DNA from: Rebecca billardiae RCC1528
Taxonomy: Eukaryota > Haptophyta
Length of the DNA: 64,000 nt
Assembly (NCBI GenBank): GCA_965240325.2
Contig: OZ251250.1
Coordinates: 434,001-498,000 of the forward strand
Reading direction: 5' to 3'
The notes below the pieces were generated by a model, which did not search any database, had not been told where the DNA came from, and saw nothing but the letters and a program-made list of their open reading frames with translations. Position 1 is the stretch's first letter; each line of letters starts with the position of its first letter. Positions 23,028 to 32,309 of the stretch are shown here, in pieces. Made by a program: the position numbers and the translations under genes.

Positions 23028-24890
23028 ATGGCGCGTGCGATTGGCGACGCCGTGGCGCTCCTCCTCGGCTGCGCGCACACGGACGACGCGCTGTGCGGCG
23101 CGCTCGCGCTCGCGGGCGGCGCGCTCACGCTCCTCCTCGCCGCCACGCCCGCGCTCGCCCTCGTCGGCCGCGCCGACCCGCTTGGCGCGCTCCCCGTCGG
23201 CGCGGCCGCGGCGTTGCTCATGGCCGGCGCGATGAGCGCGGCGCTGCGCGCGCGCGCGCGCACGAGCGCGCTCTCGCCGGCCGAGCGCGGCGCCCTGCAC
23301 CTGTCCGAGGCCGCCGTATTCGTGCCCGAGGCGCTCGCGCGCCGCGCGGACGCGCGCACCGTCTGGCGCGGCGCCGGCGCCGACGGCAGCGGCCGCTGCG
23401 GCCCGGAGCTGCGCGTGTGTGCGGCGCTGCCGACCGGCCGGCAGGTTCGCGAGCTGGTGCGCGGCGCGCTGCGGGGCGAGTGCGCGCCGCCGTGCGTGGC
23501 GAGCGCGCACGCGTGGTGGCGCGGGTACGACGAGCTGTGCGCCCAGCTCGGCGTGACGGCCACAGCCCTACCGCCACTTCACGGCGCGCGCGGCGCAGCG
23601 CCGGGGGCGGCCGCGTCGGCGGCCGCCGCGCGGCGCGGCGCCGGCGGCTACGCGGCGGTGCGCGAGGGCGTGGGCGCGCTGCGTGACAGCCTGCTCGTTC
23701 GCGGCGAGTGCGTGCTGCTGCACGCCGGCCCGGCGGGTGCCCACGCCGCCGCCGCGCTCGCCGCTGCCTTTGTGTGCGCGTGCGCGCCCCAGGCGGCCGC
23801 CGCGCCGGCCGGCGGCGGCGCGCCCGCTCGCGGCGGCGGCGACGGCGGCACGGCACGCGGCGACCCGCGGCGTGCCGCGGCGCACGTGGCGTCGGCGCTC
23901 GGCATGGACGGGTCGTCCGCAGACGCGCTCGCGTGCCGCAAGCTCTGCGAGCGCGTCGCTGCGATGGCGCTCGAAGCGGGCGTGCCGCCCCCGGCGCCGG
24001 CGCCACATTCCGCGGCGGCCGGCACGGGCGCGGCCGCGGCCGCCTGCTCGCACACTGCGCACGCGTGCCAGCCGGCCGGCGCGCGCGGCGGCGGTGGCGG
24101 TGGGCGTGGGGACGCGGTGGCCAGCGCGTCGCGGGGCAGGCACCCGCCCAGCTCGAGCGCCGCCGAGCCATCCGCATCCACCGAGGCGCGACACGGCCGC
24201 GCCGGGGGCGCGCGCGGCGCCGCGGCCGGCGCGGCCGCGACCGCGGCCGCGGCCGCGGCGACGCCAGCCTTCCCACCCCTCCGGCGCGTGCCCTCCGCTC
24301 ACTCGATCTCCGGCGACGCGGCGCGCGAGGGCGGCGGCAGCGCCGCCGCCGGTGCGGGCGCGTCGTGCTCGTACGCCGCGCTCGCCTCGCGCAAGCCGCC
24401 GCCCGAGCCGCGCACGCCGCCGCCGCCGCAGCCGCCGCCCGCCGAGTCGCGCGCCGCGCCGCCGACCGCCCGGTCGGTCGTCGTGCTGCCCGCGGCGGGC
24501 GGCGGCGGCGGCCTCGGCGGCGAGAGCGAGTGGGTGGCGGTCGGCGGCGCCAAGCCCCGCGGCGGCGCGCAGCCCTCGCCTGGCGCAGCGCTGCAGGCGC
24601 GGGGCTGCGCGCAGTCCGGCCACTCCGGCCACTCCGGCCACTCCGGGGCGGAAGAGTCCGGGCTGAGCAAGNNNNNNNNNNNNNNNNNNNNNNNNNNNNN
24701 NNNNNNNNNNNNNNNNNNNNNNNNNNNNNNNNNNNNNNNNNNNNNNNNNNNNNNNNNNNNNNNNNNNNNNNTGAGCAAGAAGCAGCGCGAGAACCGTCGC
24801 AAGGCGGAGAAGGCGCGCGTGGAGCGCGAGCGGCTGCGCGAGGCGGCGCGCGCGGGCGCGAGGCTCGATGGCGGCGGGGGCGACTTCTAG
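23028..24890 (+). CDS. Unrecognised Ala/Gly-rich membrane protein interrupted by a 100-N gap
   Basis: The frame opens at ATG 23028 and closes at TAG 24888-24890. Two hydrophobic segments near residues 25-70 (LALAGGALTLLLAATPALALV and a second Ala/Leu span) suggest membrane anchoring. The middle is low-complexity. The end is a basic charged helix (SKKQRENRRKAEKARVERER). I do not recognise the family. The gap at 24672-24771 is probably artificial: the 8 bases TGAGCAAG occur immediately on both sides, and overlapping them gives a continuous frame across the junction. Length and start are tentative. Confidence 0.55.
   Translation: MARAIGDAVALLLGCAHTDDALCGALALAGGALTLLLAATPALALVGRADPLGALPVGAAAALLMAGAMSAALRARARTSALSPAERGALHLSEAAVFVPEALARRADARTVWRGAGADGSGRCGPELRVCAALPTGRQVRELVRGALRGECAPPCVASAHAWWRGYDELCAQLGVTATALPPLHGARGAAPGAAASAAAARRGAGGYAAVREGVGALRDSLLVRGECVLLHAGPAGAHAAAALAAAFVCACAPQAAAAPAGGGAPARGGGDGGTARGDPRRAAAHVASALGMDGSSADALACRKLCERVAAMALEAGVPPPAPAPHSAAAGTGAAAAACSHTAHACQPAGARGGGGGGRGDAVASASRGRHPPSSSAAEPSASTEARHGRAGGARGAAAGAAATAAAAAATPAFPPLRRVPSAHSISGDAAREGGGSAAAGAGASCSYAALASRKPPPEPRTPPPPQPPPAESRAAPPTARSVVVLPAAGGGGGLGGESEWVAVGGAKPRGGAQPSPGAALQARGCAQSGHSGHSGHSGAEESGLSKXXXXXXXXXXXXXXXXXXXXXXXXXXXXXXXXXXSKKQRENRRKAEKARVERERLREAARAGARLDGGGGDF
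24672..24771. other. Assembly gap (100 N)
   Basis: Exactly 100 N, the usual placeholder for a gap of unknown size. The left flank ends ...GGGCTGAGCAAG and the right flank begins TGAGCAAGAAGC, so the flanks overlap by 8 bases. Confidence 0.99.
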
Positions 24891-25197
24891 GTGCGCACGC
24901 CGGTCGTATTACTGTACTAGTACTAGTACAGTTCGGTCGGGCCCCACATGGGCCGCAGGCCGTCGAGCGCTCGATCGGGCGGCCCCACCTTACTCCTTAG
25001 GCACATGGCACATGACACTATCACACTATTGATTAGCAGGCCACACACAATGTCATCTCAGCAGTGGTCGTACAGTACTGTTATTCTGCTTAGTAAACTG
25101 TACAGTCGTAGAAAACTGTAGGGCGGCCGCCCGCCCGGCCCCAGGCGCCCCCCTTTTACGCCCAAGACCGTTGCCGCCCCGACGCGCGCGATTGACG
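24891..25197. other. Intergenic region
   Basis: About 307 bp with short ACTAGTACTAGTAC-type repeats near 24915-24930. Presumably the promoter of the hemerythrin gene. No gene seen. Confidence 0.4.
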
Positions 25198-26136
25198 ATG
25201 GGCGGGAAGGAGTGGGGCCCGATCGAGCGCGACGGCTGGGTGCAGGCGCACGACGCGATCCGCCTCGACTTGGCCGACGCGCTTGAGGTGCTCGACCGCC
25301 TGCTCGGCGCGCCCCAGCTCGAGGGCTGGGAGCTTGATTCGCTGCGCATCTTCTGGCGTCGCGCTCACGAGAATTTGGACACCCACCACCACCTCGAGGT
25401 GTGCGGGGACGGGGCGGGGTTGGGGCGCGTTGGCGGCGGATGGGGGCGGGCGAGGCGTGCTCTCCTCTGCGTGGCCTCGCACCACGCACGTGGACGGGCC
25501 GCGTGCCGTGCGCGCGCGCGCGCGCGCGCGCGCTCATGGCCGCGCCGCGCTCGCTCACGCCCGCCAGCCGCCACGGCCCCTGCTGCGTCGGCGCAGGAGG
25601 AGCTGTTCTTCCCGCTGGTGCGCACGCGGTTCGAGCTGCCCGAGCGTTACACGACGGACCACCGCCGCCTCGACGAGCTCCTGGCGGAGGCCACCGCGGC
25701 GGTGGACAAGGCCGCCGCCCAGTCCGACCTTGCCGAGGTGCGTGGGCGCGTGCGGGCGCTCGCGGAGCACGTGCGGCCGCACCTGCTCGAGGAGGAGCGG
25801 GACTCGCTGCCGCTGGTGCGCGCGCACTTCAGCGCGGACGAGTGGCACCGGAAGACGATGCCCACGCTGCGCAAGCTCCCCTGGCTCGAGGTGCCGCACT
25901 TTCTGCGCCTGCACGGCCGCGACATGGCGAAGAAGCGCGCGGTGGCCGTGGGCGAGCTCGGCATGCCCGGATTCATTTTCGACAAGAAAGTGAAGCAGGA
26001 CATTGAGCGGTATTGGTACGAGTACGGGTGGCACATCGAGGCACTCAAGGAGCCGGCGCGCCGCGCGAAGCTCGAGGAGGAGCGCGCCGCGTACGAGGCG
26101 CAGCGCCGCGGCTGCTGCGGCTGCTTTGGCCGCTGA
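25198..26136 (+). CDS. Hemerythrin/HHE cation-binding domain protein
   Basis: Exons 25198-25398 and 25597-26136 (intron GTGTGC...GCAG, 198 bp, phase 0) encode 246 residues. Metal ligands of the four-helix HHE fold are visible in order: QAHDAIR, HENLDTHHHLEEE across the splice junction, TTDHRRLDE and EHVRPHLLEEE. They would bind a non-haem di-iron centre that can carry oxygen, sense redox state or store iron. The intron length is a multiple of three and has no stop, so an unspliced message would still be open but would split the second ligand motif. The tail ends GCCGCFGR, a cluster of cysteines that could be lipidated or bind metal. An upstream in-frame Met at 25171 exists. Confidence 0.85.
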   Translation: MGGKEWGPIERDGWVQAHDAIRLDLADALEVLDRLLGAPQLEGWELDSLRIFWRRAHENLDTHHHLEVCGDGAGLGRVGGGWGRARRALLCVASHHARGRAACRARARARARSWPRRARSRPPAATAPAASAQEELFFPLVRTRFELPERYTTDHRRLDELLAEATAAVDKAAAQSDLAEVRGRVRALAEHVRPHLLEEERDSLPLVRAHFSADEWHRKTMPTLRKLPWLEVPHFLRLHGRDMAKKRAVAVGELGMPGFIFDKKVKQDIERYWYEYGWHIEALKEPARRAKLEEERAAYEAQRRGCCGCFGR

Positions 26137-26661
26137 GGCGGCGCCACTTCCTGCTGTACGCCTTACTCATCCTTAGACTCTTCAGACTCAGCGCCGACCG
26201 CGTCCACTCGCGGTCGTGTGATTGCGCGCACTGTGCGCACGCGTTCCGTCCCCGGTCCCGGGGCATCGGCCGGATGACGGCCGCCGGGGCCGCGCACCCG
26301 GTCACCCGTGCGGCGCCGCGGGCTGATGCGGCGACGGGGCCGTTTCCATGTGATGACCTCGTTGGCACCAGAGGCGGCAATGCGGCATGCATCCTCGGTG
26401 GCAAGAGGGCGAGATACGTATAGCCGCCGTCGTCAAGGTCGTAGACCATCGTCGACCCGCGCGGCCGCGCCGTCGTCGGCCGTCGCCGCCATCCCTCACA
26501 AACGCGGCAGTACGTACAACAGTGTTGAGTTGGCCCCGGCCGGCTGCTGCTCCCACGGCGTGCCCCGAGTTTTGCGCAGTCAATATCTGTGACTGGTAGT
26601 TTCCGAGGCTGCCACCCGCCGGACGGCCGAACGGCGAACGTTGCGCTGTCCGCCCGCGTGC
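26137..26661. other. Intergenic region
   Basis: About 525 bp between tandem plus-strand genes. Short open frames exist on both strands but none has a recognisable pattern. No repeat or RNA gene seen. Confidence 0.4.
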
Positions 26662-28856
26662 ATGACGACGCTCGCGGAGAATGCGAAGAACGCGGCAGGG
26701 ATGGCGCGCGCGGCGGGCACGGTCGCCGCGCGCACAGTGCCCGTCGCCGCTGCGGCGGGCGCCTCCGCCGCCGCGCGCGCCGCGCAGACCGGCGTCGCCA
26801 CCGCCGCGCGCGTCTCTGAGGAGAAGTGGCGGCGTGCGCGCGTCCGCCAGCTGACGCCCGCGCAGGTGGCGGAGGTGCGCGCGCTCTTCGACGCGAGCGA
26901 CACGCTGCAGCGGGGCTCGATCGACCGGATCGAGCTGCGCGCCGCGGTGCACGCGCTCTCCGGCCAGTGGATGTCCGACGACGAGCTGAACGCCGTGTGG
27001 GCGTCCGTGGCCCGGCCGGCCGCTCCGTCCGCGGCGCCGGGCGGCGCGGCGGCCGGGTCGGAGGGCGGGGCGGGCGCCGGGCGTGAGGCGGAGCGTGACG
27101 CGCTGGACTTTGACGCCTTCCTCCTCCTCGTCGGCCCGCAGCTCTTCCCCTCGCCCGCCGCCACGCTCGTGCGCTCCGCCGCGTCGCGCGCTGGCGCGGC
27201 GACCGAGCATGTCGCCGCCACCGTGGAGGAGCGCGCGGAGGCGGCGGGTGTGCGCGCGTCGGAGCGGATGATCGAGGCGTTCGTCGGCGCGGCGAGCCGC
27301 GCGCTCACCAGCGCGGCGCTCGATCCGGACATGCCCGCGCTCGTGCAGCGCGCTGTGGCGCGCACCGTCGATCTGATTCTCGAAGGTGCACGCAATGCGG
27401 CCGCGCGCCTAACCCTAACCTAACCCTAACCACCCTAACCACCCTAGTTCTAGCCCCCCTAAGCTAGACGCGCGGGGCGTGTGTTGGGGTGGCGCCACGG
27501 GGGATGGAAGGGGCGGGCGCGAGCACGCGCGTGTGAGCGCGGCCTCGCGCGCACACGCCTCGCGCCGGCCGCGCGCACGCGTCCGTCCGCCGCTGCCTGC
27601 GGCGGTCGCACGCCGCGACCGCCGCGTCCGGTGCGGCCGGCGCGAGGCGTGTGCGCGCGAGGCCGCGCTCACACGCGTTTGCTCGCGCCCGCCCCTTCCA
27701 TCCCCCGCGGCGCCACCCCACCACACGCCCCGCGCGTCGTTTCCAACCCCTCGCCAACTCTCTCTGCCCCGCGCGCCGCGCCGCGCCGCGCCGCGCGCCT
27801 TCCGCCGCGGGCGCAGACGTCGAGGTCGAAGTGCGCGAGGCGGTGGCGGGGCTGATCCGCCGGCCCCTCCCGCCGCCGCCGCCGCCCGACCGCGCGCGCG
27901 CGCTGCCGTGCGTGCGCTGGGCGCACGCCGCGCGCGCGTGGCTCCTCTACTCACTTTACCCATACGACCAGACGGTGTGGCGGCAGCTGCGGAGCCCGGC
28001 GTTTCTGCTCCTGCGCGCGGTGTCGCTCGTGCCGCGGTGGGGCGTGCACCCCGCCTTCTTCCTCGCGCTCTTCCTCCTGATCGACCGGACCGACGAGTAC
28101 CAGCTCGTCACGTTCATTCTGTCTTTCAAGGGTACCCAGTTCATCTCGATTGGGCTGCTTGGGGCCGTGATCGGCGCTGGGTGGTACTACGGCGCGGGGT
28201 GCGGCGAGCCGTTCCCCATCGAGGCGGCCTCCGCCGCGCTCTTCGGCGCGCAGGTGCTCGTCACCTACGCCGCTTTCCTCCTCCTGCCCTGCTCGGTCGA
28301 GAAGGGCCGACGCCGTTACAAGCCACTGCCGGGCGAGTCGCCGCCGCGCGCCGACGGCGAGTGCTGCGGCCGCGCGCGCTTCGCCGGGCGCGGCGGGTAC
28401 CTCCGGCCGCTGCTGATGTACGACCTGGGCGCGGTCGGGCTCGCGGTGCTGCTCATCGTCACCGCGCTCTTCACGCTCAACGCCGACGAGGACGCGGTCC
28501 GGCTGTCTGCGACTCTCTACTGGGCACGCACGCTGTACGGACTGCTCGCGTTCCCGTTCCCGCCCTTCCTGCTGCCCGGGCTGCGCAGCGTGCTGACGCA
28601 CTCGCTGCCAACCGGGTACAACCGCCACGGTGTGTGCGTGCCGCTCGCCACCCCCGCCGAGCTGCGCGAGCGCCACGAGGCGCGGCGCGCGAGCGCGGAG
28701 CAGCGGCGCGACGCGCGCGAGCTCGGCGTGCGGCGTGCGGCGTCGGCGCGCGCGGCGTCGGCGCGCGGTGCGGCGGGCGCGGGCGGGGCGCACGAGACGG
28801 CACGCGTCGCGCCTGCACGTGACGAGGCCGCCGGTGCCATGACGCCCGAGCCTTGA
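26662..28856 (+). CDS. EF-hand-like plus multi-TM membrane protein
   Basis: Exons 26662-27385 and 27817-28856 (intron GTGCAC...GCAG, 431 bp, phase 1) give about 587 residues. The N-terminal part has an EF-hand-pair layout: LTPAQVAEVRALFDASD with SIDRIELRAAV, then MSDDELNAVWASV and LDFDAFLLLV. Loop residues are partly degenerate, so calcium binding is doubtful. After the splice junction come several hydrophobic spans (PAFFLALFLLIDR, ISIGLLGAVIGAGWYYG, VTYAAFLLLPC, GAVGLAVLLIVTALFTL and a last one before PPFLLPG), then a basic Ala/Arg tail. I do not recognise the family. Without splicing, exon 1 would run into telomere-like repeats and stop at 27423, which supports the intron. Confidence 0.65.
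27409..27447 (-). repeat. Interstitial telomere-like repeats (CCCTAA direction)
   Basis: CTAACCCTAACCTAACCCTAACC followed by ACCCTAACCACCCTAG, degenerate TTAGGG-type units read on the minus strand. They lie inside the intron of the EF-hand-like gene, just before the foldback. Confidence 0.85.
27467..27738. repeat. Long inverted repeat (foldback) inside an intron
   Basis: Two arms of about 107 bp (27467-27573 and 27632-27738) are near-perfect reverse complements with only a few mismatches. Both carry GGGGGATGGAAGGGGCGGGC and GTGTGAGCGCGGCCTCGCGC in matching orientation. The 58-bp centre holds a second hairpin (GCGGCGGTCG / CGACCGCCGC). The transcript of this intron should fold into a very stable hairpin. 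Confidence 0.9.
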
Positions 28857-29123
28857 CGCCCGCCCACTGCGGCAGAGCCAGATGGGCGCCATCCTGCCTG
28901 CCCCCGTTAGTTGCACCGCTTGGTGAGCAGCCGGACTCAGTGGGATTCTGCCCAGGATTGGCGCCGCATCAAAACCGAGCTACCTGCGCGTCTGGCGAGC
29001 GGCGGCGGCGGCGTCGCCCGAGCCTCTGCAACAGCCAAGGCAGAATCTGGGCTGATAGCTCGCGTGCGCGTGTGGAGGCGGCGGCCGTGAGACGCAGCAG
29101 CGCCGGGGAGCGCGCGAGCGAGC
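28857..29123. other. Short intergenic region
   Basis: 267 bp between two plus-strand genes. Nothing recognised. Confidence 0.35.
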
Positions 29124-30566
29124 ATGGGCGGCGCGCGCGCTCGCGGCGCGGCGCAACTAGCGCTCGCCGGCGGCATCCTCTCCGCCCTCCTCCTCTTCCT
29201 TCTCGCGCGGCACCCCGCCCAGCGCCCGGCGCCGCCGCGCGCGGCGAGCGCGCCGGCAGCGGAGGCGGAGGACGAGAACTCGATGAGCCTCTCGGAGTTC
29301 AAGCGCACGGCGGAGGCGCAGGACGGGCTGTCGGACGCGGAGACAGCGCTGTTGGACTGCGGCCACTGGCCCGAGGAGGCCGAGATCCGCGCCGGACTCG
29401 ACCGGCTGGACGTGCGGGATCCGGGCCGCATCGGTTGGAAGTGCGCGCACGCCGGCCAGCGCGAGAACTTCTACGAGCCGGGGACGCGCTCGTGGGCGGC
29501 GGTGACGCCCGCGGAGTGCCGCGCGTGGTGCGAGGCGCAGTTCGACGCGCGCGGCGCGCGCGAGGCCCACGACGACCCCGCCGCGGGCTGCTGCGCATGG
29601 ACGCCCGTCAACAACGCGGGCGGCGCGGGCCGGTGCGTCGTTTCGACAGGGATGGCGTTGCTCTACGAGTCGATCCCGTGCACGCGGCCGTCGCGGGAGA
29701 CGCCGCGCGGGTCGGAGGCGCCGGGGGACTGCCTGATGCCGCTGGCGTACGACGTGTGCCGCCTCGCGCCCGGCTTCGCCGCCGCGCACGCGCGGTGCGT
29801 TGAGGCCAGCCCGACACTCGCCCATGTCCCGGCGGCGGATGTGGGCGCATGCACGCGCGCGTGCGCGGAGCGGCCGAGCTGCCGCGCGGCGATGTTCACG
29901 AACGAGACGTACTTCCCGCCCGAGGGCTCCCGCCGCCGCCGCCGCCGCCGCCGCGGCCGCTCCGACCTCGCCGGCGCAGGCCCCGAGTACGCCGGCGGCC
30001 CCGGCTGCCTGCTGTTCTCGAGCTGCACCGTGCAGCGGCTGGACGAGCCGCCGCTGCCGGGGTGGCGGTTTAGCGTGCGCGTGGCGTCGGCGGAGGAGGG
30101 GTCGGAGGCGGGCGGCGCGCGGCCGGGCGAGCCGGGGGCGGAGGACGACTCGCCCGCCGCGCGCCGCCGACGACGACGGCGGGGCGAGGAGCCTCCGCCC
30201 TCGCCGCCCGGCGGCGGCGGCACGGCGCCCAGCACGTCGCCGCCCGGACCGCAGCCGTTCGAATGCGACGTGTCGCGCGGCCGCACGATCGCGGACGCGA
30301 TGCACATGGGCGGCGACTTTGGCCCGGACAAGTGCACGCAGGTGTGCCTGCCCAAGGGCTTCTGGGGCCCCGCCTCGAAGCGCGGCGTCGTGCGCGGCTA
30401 CTGCGCGGAGAACGGCTGCACGCAATTTGTCCGGGTGGGCAAAAAGTCCGGTGTGCCGTACAACCTGTACCAGTGCGCCTGCCCCAACACCAACGCGTCC
30501 GCGCTGTACTCGTGCCCCACGACGCTCGCGGCCCTCGCGGAGAAGGCGGACCAGGGCGCCGACTAG
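29124..30566 (+). CDS. Type II membrane, cysteine-rich secretory-pathway protein
   Basis: 480 residues, no intron. A single N-terminal span (ALAGGILSALLLFLLA, residues about 13-28) preceded by Arg residues gives a type II signal anchor. The lumenal part is rich in paired cysteines. One segment (about 230-290: CVEASPTLAHVPAADVGACT, then CAERPSCRAAMF) resembles a PAN/apple-type fold. A C-terminal module (about 385-470) has nine cysteines, including CTQVCLPKGFWG and YCAENGCTQFV. An Arg-rich linker and a Pro/Gly-rich linker separate the modules. No enzyme motif was found. A cell-surface or Golgi role is likely; the family is unknown to me. Confidence 0.7.
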   Translation: MGGARARGAAQLALAGGILSALLLFLLARHPAQRPAPPRAASAPAAEAEDENSMSLSEFKRTAEAQDGLSDAETALLDCGHWPEEAEIRAGLDRLDVRDPGRIGWKCAHAGQRENFYEPGTRSWAAVTPAECRAWCEAQFDARGAREAHDDPAAGCCAWTPVNNAGGAGRCVVSTGMALLYESIPCTRPSRETPRGSEAPGDCLMPLAYDVCRLAPGFAAAHARCVEASPTLAHVPAADVGACTRACAERPSCRAAMFTNETYFPPEGSRRRRRRRRGRSDLAGAGPEYAGGPGCLLFSSCTVQRLDEPPLPGWRFSVRVASAEEGSEAGGARPGEPGAEDDSPAARRRRRRRGEEPPPSPPGGGGTAPSTSPPGPQPFECDVSRGRTIADAMHMGGDFGPDKCTQVCLPKGFWGPASKRGVVRGYCAENGCTQFVRVGKKSGVPYNLYQCACPNTNASALYSCPTTLAALAEKADQGAD

Positions 30567-31256
30567 CCTCGAGCCCAGGGCCGAGCGTGCGCGGCTTGAC
30601 TCTGCGTCGGCGCGGGGTGGGGGCCCTGACCCTGTTGGCAGCAATCTGCGTCAAGGCGCCCGGCTTCAGGCTAGTCAGGCGTCGTGTGCTGAGCGACCGT
30701 GCAGTCTGAGTCAGCAGGCGGCTGCGCCCCGAGGCTGCTGGGACACTCTGCCCGGTGCCGAGCAGGCGGCGGCCGTCCGTGTCGGACCGTCGGGCGCCTC
30801 GGGCGGCGAGCGGTCCGGCCGGCTCGAACGCCGTTGAGTCGACGACCGCGGACGGACCGTGCTGTCCGTGGCCGTTCAACGAGCGTGGCATGCGCCTGCG
30901 GTCGCACTAGGACTACCGAAGCTGCATCTAGCAGCATGGCTGCGCTGGCACGGCTCTGTGACTGTAGCCGTTTGTCAGCGGGGTGAGCGCAGGGGACGGG
31001 GTGTTCACCACTTGAGCGCTTCAGCAAGAATTTAGTTACAAATGGAAAAGAAGGACGCGACGAATCCGTGAATCCGGCGGCGCGCTTCGGAGCCCGCGCG
31101 CCACTTTTTGCCATTCGTCGCGTCGCGCCTCGCGTGGAGCGCGTCTCGGTTGCGACCACAAAGCCCGAACGCACCCCTCCGGCTCGCCGAGCGTCGGAGG
31201 GCCACGCCCGCGCCCACGGCCCGCGCTGCAAGCACGCCCGACCGCGCATCGGCGGC
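30567..31256. promoter_or_regulatory. Intergenic region and leader of the LRR gene, with a small upstream frame
   Basis: About 690 bp. At 31042-31071 there is an ATG followed by nine codons (MEKKDATNP) and a stop, a possible upstream reading frame in the leader of the LRR gene. The frame of the LRR gene is open back to 31068 but contains no ATG before 31257. Nothing else recognised. Confidence 0.35.
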
Positions 31257-32309
31257 ATGCGCGGCGGCGAGCTCGACGCGGTGGACCTGCAGGACGGCCG
31301 GCTGGGCGTCGGGCAGGTCGACGACCTCGCCCGCACGCTCAGCGCGCAGCACGCGCTCACCCGCCTCGACATCGAATCCAACCCGCAGCTCGGCGATGCG
31401 GGCGTGGCGGCGCTCGCGCGCGCGTTGCCGGCACACGCCGGGCTGCGCACGCTGCAGCTGGGCGAGACGGGGCTGGGGGACGAGGGCGCGCGCGCCGTCG
31501 CGCGCGCGCTCGCCAAGCTCTCCCGCCTCGAGGAGATCCACCTCTCCGAGAATGCGATCGGCGACAGTGGGATGGCGGCGGTGAGCGGCGTGCTCGCGCG
31601 GCAGGCGAGGCTGCGCGTGCTCGCGCTGCACGCGAACCACAAGCTGGGCGACGCGGGCGTGAAGGCGCTCGCGTCCGCGCTCGGCCGGCTGGCCAACCTC
31701 GAGAAGCTCACCCTCTCCGACAACAAGGTCGGCGACGGCGGCGCGGCCGCTGTGGCCAAGGCCCTCAGCCGCGGCCACGCGCACTTGAACGAGCTGACGC
31801 TCGGCGAGGGCGTGGGCGACGCGGGCGCGGAGGCGCTCGGCCCGGCGCTGGGCGCTTGCCCCGCGCTCGAGTGGCTCTCCCTCGGTACGCGGCTCACCGC
31901 CGGCGGCGCGTCCGCGCTCGCGCGCGGCCTGCGCGGCCACCTGCGGCTCCGAGTGCTCATGCTGAACCTGAATACTCACATGGGTGACGAGGGCGCCGAG
32001 GCGCTGTCGGCGCTGCTGCCCACGCTGCCCGCGTTCGAAGGGCTGCACCTGTTCGGCGCGGGGCTGTCGGACCGCGGCGCCGTCGCGCTGTGCACCGCGC
32101 TCCGCACCGCGCAGCCCTCGCCGCCGCTCCGGACTCTGGACCTGCGGGGCAACCCGGCCATCGGCGCGCCCACCGCCAAGGCGGCCGCGCAGCTGCGGGA
32201 GGCGATGGCGGCGCGCGGCGGCGGCGCGCCGACGGTGCGGCTGGACGCCGCGCCGGGCGCGGCGAAGGGCGATGCCGCCTCCGGGGGCGCGTGCTGCACC
32301 GTGCAGTAG
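31257..32309 (+). CDS. Leucine-rich-repeat protein (RNase-inhibitor/NLR-type repeats) with a CaaX-like end
   Basis: 350 residues from the ATG at 31257. At least eight repeats of about 27-29 residues follow the pattern L..L.L..N.LGD.G...LA.AL (for example LRTLQLGETGLGDEG, LEEIHLSENAIGDSG and LRTLDLRGNPAIGAP). This is the ribonuclease-inhibitor-like class that forms a curved protein-binding horseshoe. The last residues are CCTVQ. CTVQ fits the CaaX rule for farnesylation (X = Gln), so membrane attachment is plausible. No nucleotide-binding domain precedes the repeats in this frame. The next gene converges on it from the other strand. Confidence 0.85.
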   Translation: MRGGELDAVDLQDGRLGVGQVDDLARTLSAQHALTRLDIESNPQLGDAGVAALARALPAHAGLRTLQLGETGLGDEGARAVARALAKLSRLEEIHLSENAIGDSGMAAVSGVLARQARLRVLALHANHKLGDAGVKALASALGRLANLEKLTLSDNKVGDGGAAAVAKALSRGHAHLNELTLGEGVGDAGAEALGPALGACPALEWLSLGTRLTAGGASALARGLRGHLRLRVLMLNLNTHMGDEGAEALSALLPTLPAFEGLHLFGAGLSDRGAVALCTALRTAQPSPPLRTLDLRGNPAIGAPTAKAAAQLREAMAARGGGAPTVRLDAAPGAAKGDAASGGACCTVQ

